Assembly: GCA_016783285.1 (NCBI GenBank)
Contig: JADHWW010000124.1
Coordinates: 1 to 26,573, forward strand
Reading direction: 5' to 3'
DNA: 26,573 bases
Source: Anaerolineae bacterium
GTDB taxonomy: Bacteria > Chloroflexota > Anaerolineae > B4-G1
A program made the position numbers and the translations under genes. Shown here one piece after another: positions 7,905-16,200 of this stretch. The notes under the pieces are model-generated. The model was not told the DNA's origin and searched no databases. It saw only the letters and a program-made list of their open reading frames with translations. How positions within the stretch are numbered: the first letter of the stretch is position 1; the number at the start of each line of letters is the position of its first letter.

Positions 7905-9179
7905 TCAAACACTCGGATCTAGGACGCGCCCAACAAACAGGATGGCGCCGGTCTCGATGTCGCGGATGAGAAATATGAAGGGACGGTCAACGGTGACCTC
8001 AACAGGCTCCTCTGGCGGCGCCGACGCTGGCATCACCACTGCGGTGGCCGCTGCTGCTTCTGTGCCCGCCTCATCCACAGAGACAAACGCCTTGTGGATC
8101 ACCTCTCCGATGAACAGGTCGCGGTCGCCGGTTATGCCCGAGAAGTCCGCGGCTCCGGTGAAGGCATCCGGCATACCCATCGCAGCGAGAGTCTCTACTA
8201 GACTGAAGCCCGATTCGAATTCGAATTTCGGCATGGTCAGAGCGACCTGCCCGTGTACCAGATCTTTGACGATACCATCCACCCGCTCGGCGTCCAGCGA
8301 GCCTTCAAAGGCCTCAAATTCGCCAGTATCGGGGAGCAGTACCACCATCGAAAGCTCCCAGCCGTCGTAGGGGAGTTCGACCGCCTGATACCCCTCGCCC
8401 TCTGCGTAACCGAAGGACTCCATCTGCTCCATCATCGGCACGGTGACCTGGCCGCCGTCAAGCAGGTGGAACGTGCCATCATCGGTCTGGTCCGGCTCGA
8501 AAGGTTCGGCCCAGGCGGCGTTGAAGTAGATGGCGTTGGTGAGCACCAGCCGCGTCAATTCATCTATGACGCCCTGCGGAATCAGGTCTTCAATCCTGTC
8601 CTCCGTCTGGTCGCTGACCCAGTCGTTGATGGTGACACGGGACTTTTCCGGCGCGTTCCTGAAATCGAGGAGTCTCAACCCAGCACCGTAGTTTTCGGCC
8701 AGAACATTGAGGTACTCGGAGAGGAACCCGTACTCATCTTGCCCCCACAAGGCGTTGACAATGTTCAGCCGGAAGCCCTCTCCATCCTTACCCTCGGCAC
8801 CTTCACCCCGGCGAGCGAGTTCGATGTCCAGGCCGTTGAACGCGGGATGCAGGCGGTCTTGCGGGAGAATGAAGTGGAGGGTCTCCGCCATCTGTTGCTC
8901 GGTGTCACTGCGAGCACCCGCATACGTCATGGCCAGCGCCAGCGAGATGCTGTATGGAGAGTAAAACAGGTTGTCATTCTCCTCATCTTCCCTCAGGACC
9001 TGGTAGAGATCGAAGGCGAAAGCACTGTTTCCGTTGACCAGATCCGCCAGGTCCGGGGCGTTCACATCGGGTGAAGTCACCCGCTGCTTTGCCGAACGTG
9101 CGATCTCTGCCCCATTGCCGCAACTCGCCAGGCCGAGCAATGCGAGCATCGTTAGTACACTCAGTGATATGTTTCTCAT
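7905..9179 (-). CDS. Lipoprotein serpin (intact)
   Basis: The product has 424 residues. ATG 9179 is chosen because AGGAG lies 9 bases upstream; at ATG 9188 the site would touch the start codon. The type II signal peptide ends in LASC with Cys20. The serpin fold is complete: NSAFAFDLYQVLRED, YSPYSISLALAMTYAGAR, the helix/sheet core with TRLVLTNAIYFNAAW, and the C-terminal signature VIHKAFVSVDEAGTEAAAAT followed by RPFIFLIRDIETGAILFVGRV. The hinge, rich in small residues, is that of an inhibitory serpin. The reactive loop is AVVMPASAPPEEP. Counting from the hinge puts P1 at Ser or the adjacent Ala, suggesting elastase-like or subtilisin-like targets (inference). A lipid anchor would place it on the outer face of the membrane, as a shield against secreted proteases. 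Confidence 0.93.
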   Translation of the reverse strand: MRNISLSVLTMLALLGLASCGNGAEIARSAKQRVTSPDVNAPDLADLVNGNSAFAFDLYQVLREDEENDNLFYSPYSISLALAMTYAGARSDTEQQMAETLHFILPQDRLHPAFNGLDIELARRGEGAEGKDGEGFRLNIVNALWGQDEYGFLSEYLNVLAENYGAGLRLLDFRNAPEKSRVTINDWVSDQTEDRIEDLIPQGVIDELTRLVLTNAIYFNAAWAEPFEPDQTDDGTFHLLDGGQVTVPMMEQMESFGYAEGEGYQAVELPYDGWELSMVVLLPDTGEFEAFEGSLDAERVDGIVKDLVHGQVALTMPKFEFESGFSLVETLAAMGMPDAFTGAADFSGITGDRDLFIGEVIHKAFVSVDEAGTEAAAATAVVMPASAPPEEPVEVTVDRPFIFLIRDIETGAILFVGRVLDPSV

Positions 9180-9189
9180 CTTACTCATC

Positions 9190-9256
9190 TCCTAATTCTT
9201 ATTCTTGGCATGACTTAAATTGACCCTACCATGTTCTAGACGAATTGAGAGCTAAA
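9190..9256 (-). repeat. Serpin leader sequence shared with other cassettes
   Basis: The minus strand from GAGTGG to AGAACATGG is about three quarters identical to 5328-5285, which is the 3' end of the membrane-protein gene plus the leader of the broken serpin. The following stretch GGTAGGGTCAATTTAAG resembles GGTAAAGTCAACTTGAG in the leader of the LysM protein (near 18550). The match includes former coding sequence for the tail of the membrane protein, so it looks like a relic carried along when the serpin was duplicated. Confidence 0.5.
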
Positions 9257-9266
9257 AGGGTTCCAC

Positions 9267-10169
9267 TCAGTCGTGAATGTTCACCAGCGTCCCCACATCT
9301 GCAAAGTTGAACAGCCACTCGGCCTCATCGTTCGGCTGGTTGACACAGCCGTGACTCATCGGATGGCCGAAGTTACCGTGCCAGGTGACGCCGTGCAACC
9401 CGTAACCCTCGTGGAAGTACATCACGAACGGGACATCCTCAATGTAGTAACCGGTGCCGGCCATGTCGTCGTAGCGCAGCTTGATCCAGATGCGGAACTG
9501 GCCTACGGGCGTCGGGGTAGCGGGGAGCCCGGTGGAGACCAGGAAGGAGTGCACCGGCGTGCTGCCCTCGTAAGCCGTCAGCAACTGCTCCGACAAGTTC
9601 ACATCAATCCAACGCTCCTCGTTGATCCCCTCGGGCGAAGCGGGCGACGGTATTGGCGTGGGCTGGGCGGGAACCTCCGTGGGACTGGGTTCCTGGGTGG
9701 TGGAGACTGGAGCGGTTGAGGCGATGGTGCTACCGTCTGGCACAATGAGTGTCTGACCGACGTAGAGCAGATTGGGGTCAGCGAGACCGTTGATGGCGAC
9801 CAGATCCTCGACGGAGACCCCGTAGGCCTGGGCGATGGCTCTCAGCGTGTCCCCTTCCCGGACGGTGTGTGATAGTTGATTGGTTGGCTGGTTGATTGGT
9901 TGGTCGGCAGGTGTGGCGGTGGGCGCGACCGTCGTTGGGACAGTGGTGGGCTCAGGCGTCGCCAGCGAGCTGGACGAGTCGGTGACTGCTGCCGGCGTGG
10001 GGCTGGGGGCTGTGTCCTCCGCTGCCGCTGCTGCAGATGCGGTCTGCACTGGAAGGCCGATCACCCACATGGCCAATGTGGATAGCAGTAGAACCGCGAC
10101 AGCCACGATCAAGAGCATTTTCATCAGAGTTATCAGGGAGCAATTGTTGGATTGGGTTCTCTCACTCAT
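9267..10169 (-). CDS. LysM-containing L,D-transpeptidase (YkuD family)
   Basis: The product has 300 residues. ATG 10169 is chosen because AGGAG lies 7 bases upstream; the ATG at 10190 is not supported. One N-terminal membrane segment or signal anchor lies at about 17-39, followed by an Ala/Pro/Thr/Ser linker. A LysM domain follows at ~100-145 (HTVREGDTLRAIAQAYGVS, ending VGQTLIVPDG). The C-terminal YkuD domain has HGVTWH and MSHGCVN, the His and Cys of the L,D-transpeptidase active site. These enzymes form 3-3 peptidoglycan cross-links or attach proteins to the wall. The linker segment DQPINQPTNQ is encoded by TTGATTGGTTGG repeats. It is first in the envelope-gene array after a terminator-promoter junction. 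Confidence 0.92.
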   Translation of the reverse strand: MSERTQSNNCSLITLMKMLLIVAVAVLLLSTLAMWVIGLPVQTASAAAAAEDTAPSPTPAAVTDSSSSLATPEPTTVPTTVAPTATPADQPINQPTNQLSHTVREGDTLRAIAQAYGVSVEDLVAINGLADPNLLYVGQTLIVPDGSTIASTAPVSTTQEPSPTEVPAQPTPIPSPASPEGINEERWIDVNLSEQLLTAYEGSTPVHSFLVSTGLPATPTPVGQFRIWIKLRYDDMAGTGYYIEDVPFVMYFHEGYGLHGVTWHGNFGHPMSHGCVNQPNDEAEWLFNFADVGTLVNIHD

Positions 10170-10210
10170 TGTTGGTCTCCTATCACTCATCTTGCTCGAT
10201 CTACACTGGC

Positions 10211-10219
10211 AGTATAGCA
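10211..10219 (-). promoter_or_regulatory. Extended -10 promoter for the L,D-transpeptidase unit
   Basis: The minus strand reads TGCTATACT, a near-consensus extended -10. It lies 41 bases before the chosen ATG at 10169 and directly after the junction hairpin at 10226-10255. Confidence 0.6.
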
Positions 10220-10225
10220 GAAATG

Positions 10226-10326
10226 ACTCCCCGGCGCATCGGCCAACCGGGGAGTTTTCGACCTGGGCAGATGGGGGGTCTTTTTCCTGGTCAGGGGGGC
10301 AGGAAGACTCTGGTCAGGTGACCAGG
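10226..10326 (-). repeat. Terminator-promoter junction repeat, copy 1
   Basis: A hairpin with a 9-bp stem (ACTCCCCGG with CCGGGGAGT, 12-base loop) lies at 10226-10255, and its loop contains GCATCGGCCAA. Reading leftwards on the minus strand it runs into CATTTCTG and then the -10 box. To its right is a copy of the CCTGGTCAGG/TGACCAGG palindrome unit near 10310-10326. Related copies are at 12503, 17305 and 18650. Confidence 0.6.
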
Positions 10327-10334
10327 TGCAGGGG

Positions 10335-10394
10335 GCAATGACCAATGACAGATGGGCAATGACCAATGACAGATGACCAATGACCAATGACAGA
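10335..10394. repeat. Degenerate tandem repeat of CAATGACC / CAATGACAGATG
   Basis: About sixty bases consist of short units CAATGACCAATGACAGATG with small variations. A related reverse-complement stretch (GGTCATTGGTCATTGATTG) lies at 17350-17370. It is non-coding. The units are too short and uniform to be CRISPR repeats and have no spacers. Confidence 0.6.
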
Positions 10395-10410
10395 TCAAAG
10401 CCTTCGCCCT

Positions 10411-10468
10411 GCCTGGATCATCAAATCCAGGCCATACCGGGTTATGGAAGCCATATCCGCCGGATATG
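10411..10468. other. Two short perfect hairpins in the intergenic region
   Basis: GCCTGGAT (10411-10418) pairs with ATCCAGGC (10425-10432). CATATCC (10452-10458) pairs with GGATATG (10462-10468). Neither is followed by a T-run. The intergenic stretch 10170-10601 contains no supportable gene, only these hairpins, the tandem repeat, the junction repeat and the terminator. Confidence 0.4.
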
Positions 10469-10527
10469 ATAATCCAGCGGGAGCAGTCGGGACAAGTATT
10501 TCTTTCCAACTCCCTGAAATGCAAACG

Positions 10528-10554
10528 AAACGCCCGGCGATAGGCCGGGCGTTT
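10528..10554 (-). terminator. Intrinsic terminator after the 483-residue lipoprotein
   Basis: A perfect 11-bp stem AAACGCCCGGC/GCCGGGCGTTT with a 5-base loop is followed on the minus strand by TTTCGTTTGC. It sits 47 bases past the stop at 10602. Almost the same hairpin closes the lipoprotein gene at 18842. Confidence 0.75.
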
Positions 10555-10601
10555 GCATTAGGGTGCAAGTGAGCAGAGCGAGATCAGCTTCTCGCTGCAC
10601 C

Positions 10602-12053
10602 TCAGGGGAACGTGAAACTCTGCAAGAACTTGTTGTACAGTTCCCAATCTTGCTGGCCACCGGTGTGAAGGATCAGGATGGAGAAGAGTTGATCTCCCCG
10701 GATGAAGTAGTACTCGTCAGAGGCATCCCACCCTGGGCCTTCCTCGTATATGAGATGGACCATGGGAAGACCGGCTATCTCTGCTTCGAGATCGATCTCA
10801 TCGTAAGTCATGTCACGGTCAGCGATCCACTGGCGCACGTCGGCGCCGGCAGGCGGGTGATAGAAATCACTGTCATAGTGCCGCACCGTCAGCACGGGCC
10901 ATTGCTGGCCTGCGAACTGGACTGCATCATCGAGGTTTGACCCCATCACCGTACATTCGCCGGGGTACCTGAGCGCGTAGCCAAATCTCTCGCTCATGTA
11001 CGTATTCCACCCTTTGTACCCTTCTTCTTCGGCGGGCGCCTCCCTGACGACCTCGAGCCGAGTCACCTGGATCTCTGTGCCGTAGAAATCTATGGCGGGG
11101 CACGTAACCTGACCCCACACGCGGACGATGGACCCCGTATCGCGCAGGCTTTCCAACTGAGCGGCGATGGTGGCGTCGGCGCTATCTATGCCATAGTGCG
11201 CGCGGACGTTGCCTGACAGTACAAAGTAGTCGTCGAACTGGGCGTCATCTGGCATGCCAAAGACGCTGCCTGTCCAGCCTTCGACTGGGTCAGGGTCGAA
11301 GAAGGGCCCTTCTGGTCCCTCTGCGCGCAGGCGGGTCACGACGAGCCTGCAGCCGCCCCAGCCGGGCACGTCGCAGTTGAGCGTGCCCCAGAAGTGAGCG
11401 TAGATGCCGCTATCGCGCAGGCCCTCGATTTCAGCCTCGATGGCTTCATCGGCGCCGACCGCGTCAACCGCCTGGCGAAGCTCTTCGGGCAACAGAACGA
11501 GGTAGCGGTCGAGCGCGGCGTCTTCAGGTGCACTCTCGACGCGCCCGTACCAGCACAGGGCTAGTTGTTTAGTAATGGGAGCAAGTATCTCTGTCACCTC
11601 TCCGCTAGCGTCTACCTCTCCCTCCCACTGGAAGCCGGTGGTCTCGTTGATCACTGCGACCTCGTAGACGGTCTGATTGGGCGGCAGCACCGCGTGGCCG
11701 ATCGTGATCGCCCAGTCCCCGGAGGTGAACTGGTATTCTGACCAGCCGGGGGGAGCGTTTTCCGGAAGGGTGCTTTCTCCCGTCCAGGTCAGGCCCGGCG
11801 CAGGGGCCTCTTCGCTGTACTGCTCGCTGACGTAGGCCAGGGCCGCATCGCGGGCGTCCAGCACCCATTCGGATACCTCCACGACAACTTTTGTGGGAGT
11901 ATCTGTTGGGACTTGCGTCGGAATAGCCGTTGGGACTTTTGCCGGAGTATCCGTTGGAACTTTGGTGGGCTCGGCTGTGGTCGTCCCACAGCCACTGACG
12001 ATCATCGCGCTCAGAGTGAGCACGAACACCAGAGTCGAGAGTTTGCTTTTCAT
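10602..12053 (-). CDS. Lipoprotein with PepSY-like region, two surface modules and a PsbP-like C-terminus
   Basis: The product has 483 residues. ATG 12053 is chosen because GGAGG lies 6 bases upstream. The type II signal peptide ends in VSGC with Cys22, followed by SGCGTTTAEPT, identical to the propeller lipoprotein. Residues ~25-55 are a Pro/Thr linker. Residues ~60-155 are the PepSY-like region (LDARDAALAYVSEQY, then GFQWEGEVD) also found in the 690-residue lipoprotein. One type A and one type B module follow. The C-terminal ~135 residues start with YMSERFGYALRYPGECTV, have WPVLTVRHYD, and end FLQSFTFP, the pattern of PsbP/MOG1-like folds in bacterial lipoproteins. The gene starts 24 bases after the receiver-only protein and is probably co-transcribed with it. 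It ends at a strong terminator. Confidence 0.85.
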   Translation of the reverse strand: MKSKLSTLVFVLTLSAMIVSGCGTTTAEPTKVPTDTPAKVPTAIPTQVPTDTPTKVVVEVSEWVLDARDAALAYVSEQYSEEAPAPGLTWTGESTLPENAPPGWSEYQFTSGDWAITIGHAVLPPNQTVYEVAVINETTGFQWEGEVDASGEVTEILAPITKQLALCWYGRVESAPEDAALDRYLVLLPEELRQAVDAVGADEAIEAEIEGLRDSGIYAHFWGTLNCDVPGWGGCRLVVTRLRAEGPEGPFFDPDPVEGWTGSVFGMPDDAQFDDYFVLSGNVRAHYGIDSADATIAAQLESLRDTGSIVRVWGQVTCPAIDFYGTEIQVTRLEVVREAPAEEEGYKGWNTYMSERFGYALRYPGECTVMGSNLDDAVQFAGQQWPVLTVRHYDSDFYHPPAGADVRQWIADRDMTYDEIDLEAEIAGLPMVHLIYEEGPGWDASDEYYFIRGDQLFSILILHTGGQQDWELYNKFLQSFTFP

Positions 12054-12077
12054 TTTTTGCCTCCTTACAATCACTGT

Positions 12078-12452
12078 CTACGATCTGCGATAACAGTCGC
12101 CTACACTGTCCATCAACCGCTCCGGCGGCTCTCCCTTGCTGACAAAAGCGTCGGCCCCTGCCGCCAGAGCGTCCCGCCGTGCTTCTGGCTTGCTGCTGAG
12201 AGCGATCACTGCGAGTCCTGGGCATACCGTCCGCAGTTCCGACAATGCAGCGCCGCCGCCCTGGGCGGGCAGTTCCCAGTCGAGCAGCACCAGGTCGGGT
12301 TGTTCCACACCGACCAGTTCCAGGGCTTGCTCCAGGTCGCCGGCCTCGCCGACCGTGGCTGCGCCGAGTTTCACTTGCAGCAGCAACCGCAGCGCCGAGC
12401 GTACCTGAGGTTGGTCATCCACAATTAGCACACGCACTTTGGTTTTGTTCAT
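12078..12452 (-). CDS. Receiver-only response regulator
   Basis: The product has 124 residues, one REC domain with nothing attached. ATG 12452 is chosen because GGAGGT lies 8 bases upstream and the -10 box lies at 12488-12496. Acidic pocket residues are Asp12 and Asp13, the phosphorylation site is Asp58 (LLDWELP), the switch residue is Ser86 (VIALSS) and the conserved Lys is Lys106 (FVSKGEPPE). With no output domain it must act by protein contact or as a phosphate sink. It lies downstream of the LuxR-type regulator, separated by a terminator-promoter junction, and just upstream of a secreted lipoprotein. The nearby sensor kinase is a plausible phosphate donor (inference). Confidence 0.9.
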   Translation of the reverse strand: MNKTKVRVLIVDDQPQVRSALRLLLQVKLGAATVGEAGDLEQALELVGVEQPDLVLLDWELPAQGGGAALSELRTVCPGLAVIALSSKPEARRDALAAGADAFVSKGEPPERLMDSVGDCYRRS

Positions 12453-12487
12453 CACAACCCACCTCCATTTATCCCATTTGTGCTCAT

Positions 12488-12496
12488 AGTGTAACA
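12488..12496 (-). promoter_or_regulatory. Extended -10 promoter for the receiver/lipoprotein unit
   Basis: The minus strand reads TGTTACACT, preceded by TG two bases upstream, as at 18635. It lies 35 bases before ATG 12452 and right after the junction hairpin. Confidence 0.55.
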
Positions 12497-12502
12497 CAAA
12501 TG

Positions 12503-12580
12503 ACTCCCCGGCGCATCGGCCAACCGGGGAGTTTTGGACCTGGTCAGGTGGCTAGTCTTTTCCCTGGTCAGGTGACCAGG
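12503..12580 (-). repeat. Terminator-promoter junction repeat, copy 2
   Basis: The hairpin ACTCCCCGG/CCGGGGAGT is at 12503-12532 and the perfect 8-bp palindrome CCTGGTCA/TGACCAGG at 12563-12580. The order and spacing match copy 4 at 18650. It separates the LuxR-type regulator from the receiver-only unit. Confidence 0.65.
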
Positions 12581-12583
12581 TTT

Positions 12584-12653
12584 ACCTTGAGCCTTTCGAC
12601 TTCGCTCAGGACGAGCCTGCCGAAAGGTTTACCTTGAGCCTGTCGAAAGGTTG
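12584..12653. repeat. Dispersed TTCGAC...GCTCAGG repeat cluster
   Basis: Three degenerate copies of the GAGCCTGTCGAAAGG / CTTCGCTCAGG repeat lie side by side. The copy at 12629-12652 supplies the last seven codons (NLSTGSR) and the stop codon of the response regulator. Related copies are at 6836 and 26506. Confidence 0.65.
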
Positions 12654-13279
12654 TGCTGCAGCGCCAGGGCCACCGCCTCGGTGCGGCCGGTGACGCCCAG
12701 TTTGGAGAGGATGTTGCTGACGTGGAACTTCACGGTGGAACGGCTCATCACCAGCCGCTCGGCGATCCCAGGGTTGCTCAGCCCCTCGACCATCAGGGCC
12801 AGCACCTCCTGCTCCCGGGGGGTCAGGTCATAGCCTGGAGGTGGCGGTTCTCTCGTGGCCTGGATCAGTACCTGGGCTGCCTCAGGAGCCAGCGTAGACC
12901 GCCCTGCGTGGGCCGCCTGGATGGCGTCGGCCAACTCGTCGGCTGAGACGTTTTTCAGCAGGTATCCGATAGCCCCGGCCTGCAGCGCCCCCTGCACCAA
13001 ACCTTTCTCCTTGAAGCTGGTCAGGGCGACGACCTGAATATGCGGCCAGCGCTCCCGGATCGCTCGGGTGGCGGCAGCGCCGTCCATCACGGGCATCACC
13101 AGGTCCATCAACACCACATCGGGCTGGAGCTGTTCGCACAGGCGCACGGCCTCCTCGCCGCCGCCGGCCTCGCCGACCAGTTCCAGGTCGTCGAAGGCCA
13201 GTAGAAAGGCGCCTAGTCCGCTGCGTACCACGGCGTGGTCATCTACCAACAACACGCGAATCGGGTTTGACGTGCTCAT
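12629..13279 (-). CDS. LuxR/NarL-family response regulator
   Basis: The product has 216 residues. ATG 13279 is chosen because GAGGAGGGAG lies just upstream, rather than the earlier in-frame start at 13351 inside the kinase gene. The receiver domain has Asp13/Asp14, phospho-acceptor Asp59 (LMDLVMP), Thr87 and Lys109. The C-terminal helix-turn-helix starts [18 protein letters not shown] and contains [15 protein letters not shown], the standard DNA-recognition helix. It is a transcription factor phosphorylated by the kinase encoded 13 bases upstream. The final residues NLSTGSR come from a dispersed repeat, so the native C-terminus has been replaced. The likely regulon includes the flanking envelope genes (inference). 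Confidence 0.93.
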   Translation of the reverse strand: MSTSNPIRVLLVDDHAVVRSGLGAFLLAFDDLELVGEAGGGEEAVRLCEQLQPDVVLMDLVMPVMDGAAATRAIRERWPHIQVVALTSFKEKGLVQGALQAGAIGYLLKNVSADELADAIQAAHAGRSTLAPEAAQVLIQATREPPPPGYDLTPREQEVLALMVEGLSNPGIAERLVMSRSTVKFHVSNILSKLGVTGRTEAVALALQHNLSTGSR

Positions 13280-13292
13280 AGGCTCTCCCTCC

Positions 13293-16200
13293 TCAAGTTT
13301 CTGGGTTCCGTCCTTCGTCTGCTGTCCACACAACCATGACCTCCGTGCCATGCCCGATTTCGCTCTCGACCGTCAGCGTAGCGCCGATAGCCTCGGCCCG
13401 CTCGCGCATAATGCCCACCCCCAGGTGGTCAGGGGGAATGCTGTCCGGGTCAAAGCCGCGCCCATCGTCGCTGATGCGCAGTTCCACGCCCCCCCTCTGC
13501 TCCCCCCCGAAATCGGAGGGGAAGGGGGAGGCGCAGCGAAGGCTCACCGTCGCCTGGCTGGCCCCGGCGTGTTTGGCCACGTTGTTCAGCGCCTCCTGGG
13601 CGATGCGGTACAGCGCCACTTTTACGTCGGGCGGTAGGGAGCGCTCTATCTCCACCTCCACGACGACCGGCACCCGCGCCCGTCCGGTGGTGGCCTCGGC
13701 CAGTTGGCGCAGCAGGTCGCCCAACTCCGCCTCGACCAGGGCAGACGGTCGGAGTTCCAGCAGCAACGTGCGCATCTCCGCCAGCGCCCCCCGGGTCAAC
13801 TGGCGCACTTCCTCCAGACGGTGACGTCCGACATCTGGGTCCCGCTCCCACAGACGGGGTAGCACCTCGGCAATGAGACTGGCCGAAAAGAGGGTTTGGG
13901 TGACGGCGTCGTGCAGGTCGCGGGCCAACCGCTGGCGTTCCTCCACAACTGCCAACTCCTGCGCCTGTTCGTACAGTTGGGCGTTCTCAATGGCCAGGGC
14001 GGCTCGTTGGGCCAAGGCCAGGAAGAGCCGCTGCTCTTCACCACCGAAAGCGCGGGGTTGAGCATAATTCACGTTGAACACGCCGAAGATCTGACCGCCG
14101 ATTTCAATAGGGACGTGCATGAAAGAGCGGATCCCTTCAGGCCCGGTGATACGTCCGGCGATGCGCGGGTCAGTGGATACATCCTCTACGACGATTGGCT
14201 CACGGCTGGCGGCCACGCGCCCTACAACCCCCTCCCCCAGGGCGAAGGACATCTGAGCCATCGTCTCAGGACTGAAGCCGTGAGCAGCCCGCACCACCAG
14301 CCTCTCTCGCCCTGCATCCCATATCATCAACGAGCTTTTGCTTGCCTGGAGGATGTCCACTGCGATGTCTACCAATACTTGCAGCACCTCATCCAGACGT
14401 AAGTGGCGGTACAGCTCTTCGTCGGCGCGATATAGGGCCTCCAATTCCTGCGTCCGCTGCTCAATCTCGTGCGTCCTTTCCTCAACCTGATTTTCAAGCT
14501 CACGGCTTCGCGCCTCGACGCTTCTGACCCGCAGCCGGTAACCGCCGATCAGGCTCCCCGCCAGCACCAGGATGACGCTCCCTCTGAACCACCACGTCTC
14601 CCAGATCGGTGGCGTGACAGTAAGATAGATCGCGACTCCCTCCTCATTCCAGACCCCGTCGTTGTTCGATCCCTTGACCCGGAAGACGTAATCCCCTCCT
14701 CTCAGATTGGTGTAGTCGGCATGTCGGCGCGTCCTGGCGTAAATCCAATCCTGGTCTTGTCCCTCCAGCATGTAGGCGTATTGGTTCTTGTCAGGAGCAG
14801 TATAGTCCAACGCTGCGAACTCGAATGAGATAAAATTGTCCCTGTACGATAGTTGGATATGCTCGTTTGGTGATAGATCCCTGCGCACTACCTCGTTGAA
14901 CTTGCTGAAGGCTGTGACCACAATCGGGGGAACGTGTGGATTGCCCATAACCTGCTCTGGGTAAAAACCGTTGAAGCCCTGGATGCCGCCAAAGAACATC
15001 TCGCCGCTCTCACTCGTGAAATGGGCTCCAACGTTAAACTCGTTGTTCTGGAGCCCATTGCGGACGTCATAGTTCTGGAAGGTCTCCGCGCCCGGGTCGA
15101 ACTTGGACAAGCCCTGATTGGTGCTGAGCCAAAGGAATCCCTCCGCATCGACCTCGATGCCGTATATGACGTTATCGGGCAATCCATCTTTTTCCGTGTA
15201 GTGGGCAAATGTTTGGGTGGCACGATCGAAGCGGTCTAGCCCGCTCCCCCACGTGCCGATCCATACTGCACCTGTCGGATCTTCATAAAATGAAAACGCC
15301 TGGTCGTTGCTCAGGCTCTGCGGATCATCTGAGTCGTGCACATAATGCGTGAACCGGCCGGTTGCGACATCCAGAAGGTTGATGCCTCCTAGCGTTCCTA
15401 CCCACAACGCACCTGACCGGTCCTCGTAAATCGCCCACACGCGGTCGTCACTCAAACTGGAGGCATCATCCGGATCATGTTGATAACGGGTAAAGGTCTC
15501 TGTGGCGCGGTCCAAGCGATTGAGGCCCCCAGCCCGGGTACCGATCCACAGACTGCCGCCCCGGTCTTGATACATCACCGTCACCCGGTCTTCACTCAGG
15601 CTGTGTGGATCGTCATGGTCGTGCCGGTAGTGCGAGAATGTCTCCGTCCCGGGGTCAAACTGACCGAGCCCTCCACTATGTGTGCCAACCCACAAGGTAC
15701 CCTCGCGATCATCCAAGACGGCGCGCACGTCGTCGCTGCCCAGGCTGGTGGGATCGTCAGGGTCGTGGCGATAGACGGTGAACGTGCCCGACTCGCGGTC
15801 CAGCCTGTTGAGTCCCCCGTTGAACGTCCCGATCCACAGTATGCCGCTCCGATCCTGGCAGATGGACCAGATCATATTGTCGCTCAGGCTGTTGGGCAGG
15901 TCGGGGTTGTGCTGGTAGAGTGCGAACTGATCGGTCGTGCGATTGTATTTGCTCAGGCCGCCCCCGTAGGTACCGAACCACAGTATGCCGGTTCGGTCCT
16001 CGTAAATGGACCAGATCGAATTGCTACTCAGGCTATACGGGTCGCTCGCGTTGTGCCGGTAGTGAACGAACTGATCCCGCCCCCGGTCGAACAGGTCAAG
16101 TCCGTTTTGGGTCCCAATCCACAACCTCCCTGCGCTATCTTCAAAGACCGCCCGCACCCGGTCATGGCTCAGGCTGCGCGGATCATCAGGGTCGTGTTGG

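Noticed and set aside
10335..10394. CRISPR-like array
   Set aside because: Units are short, contiguous and without spacers, and no cas genes are present.
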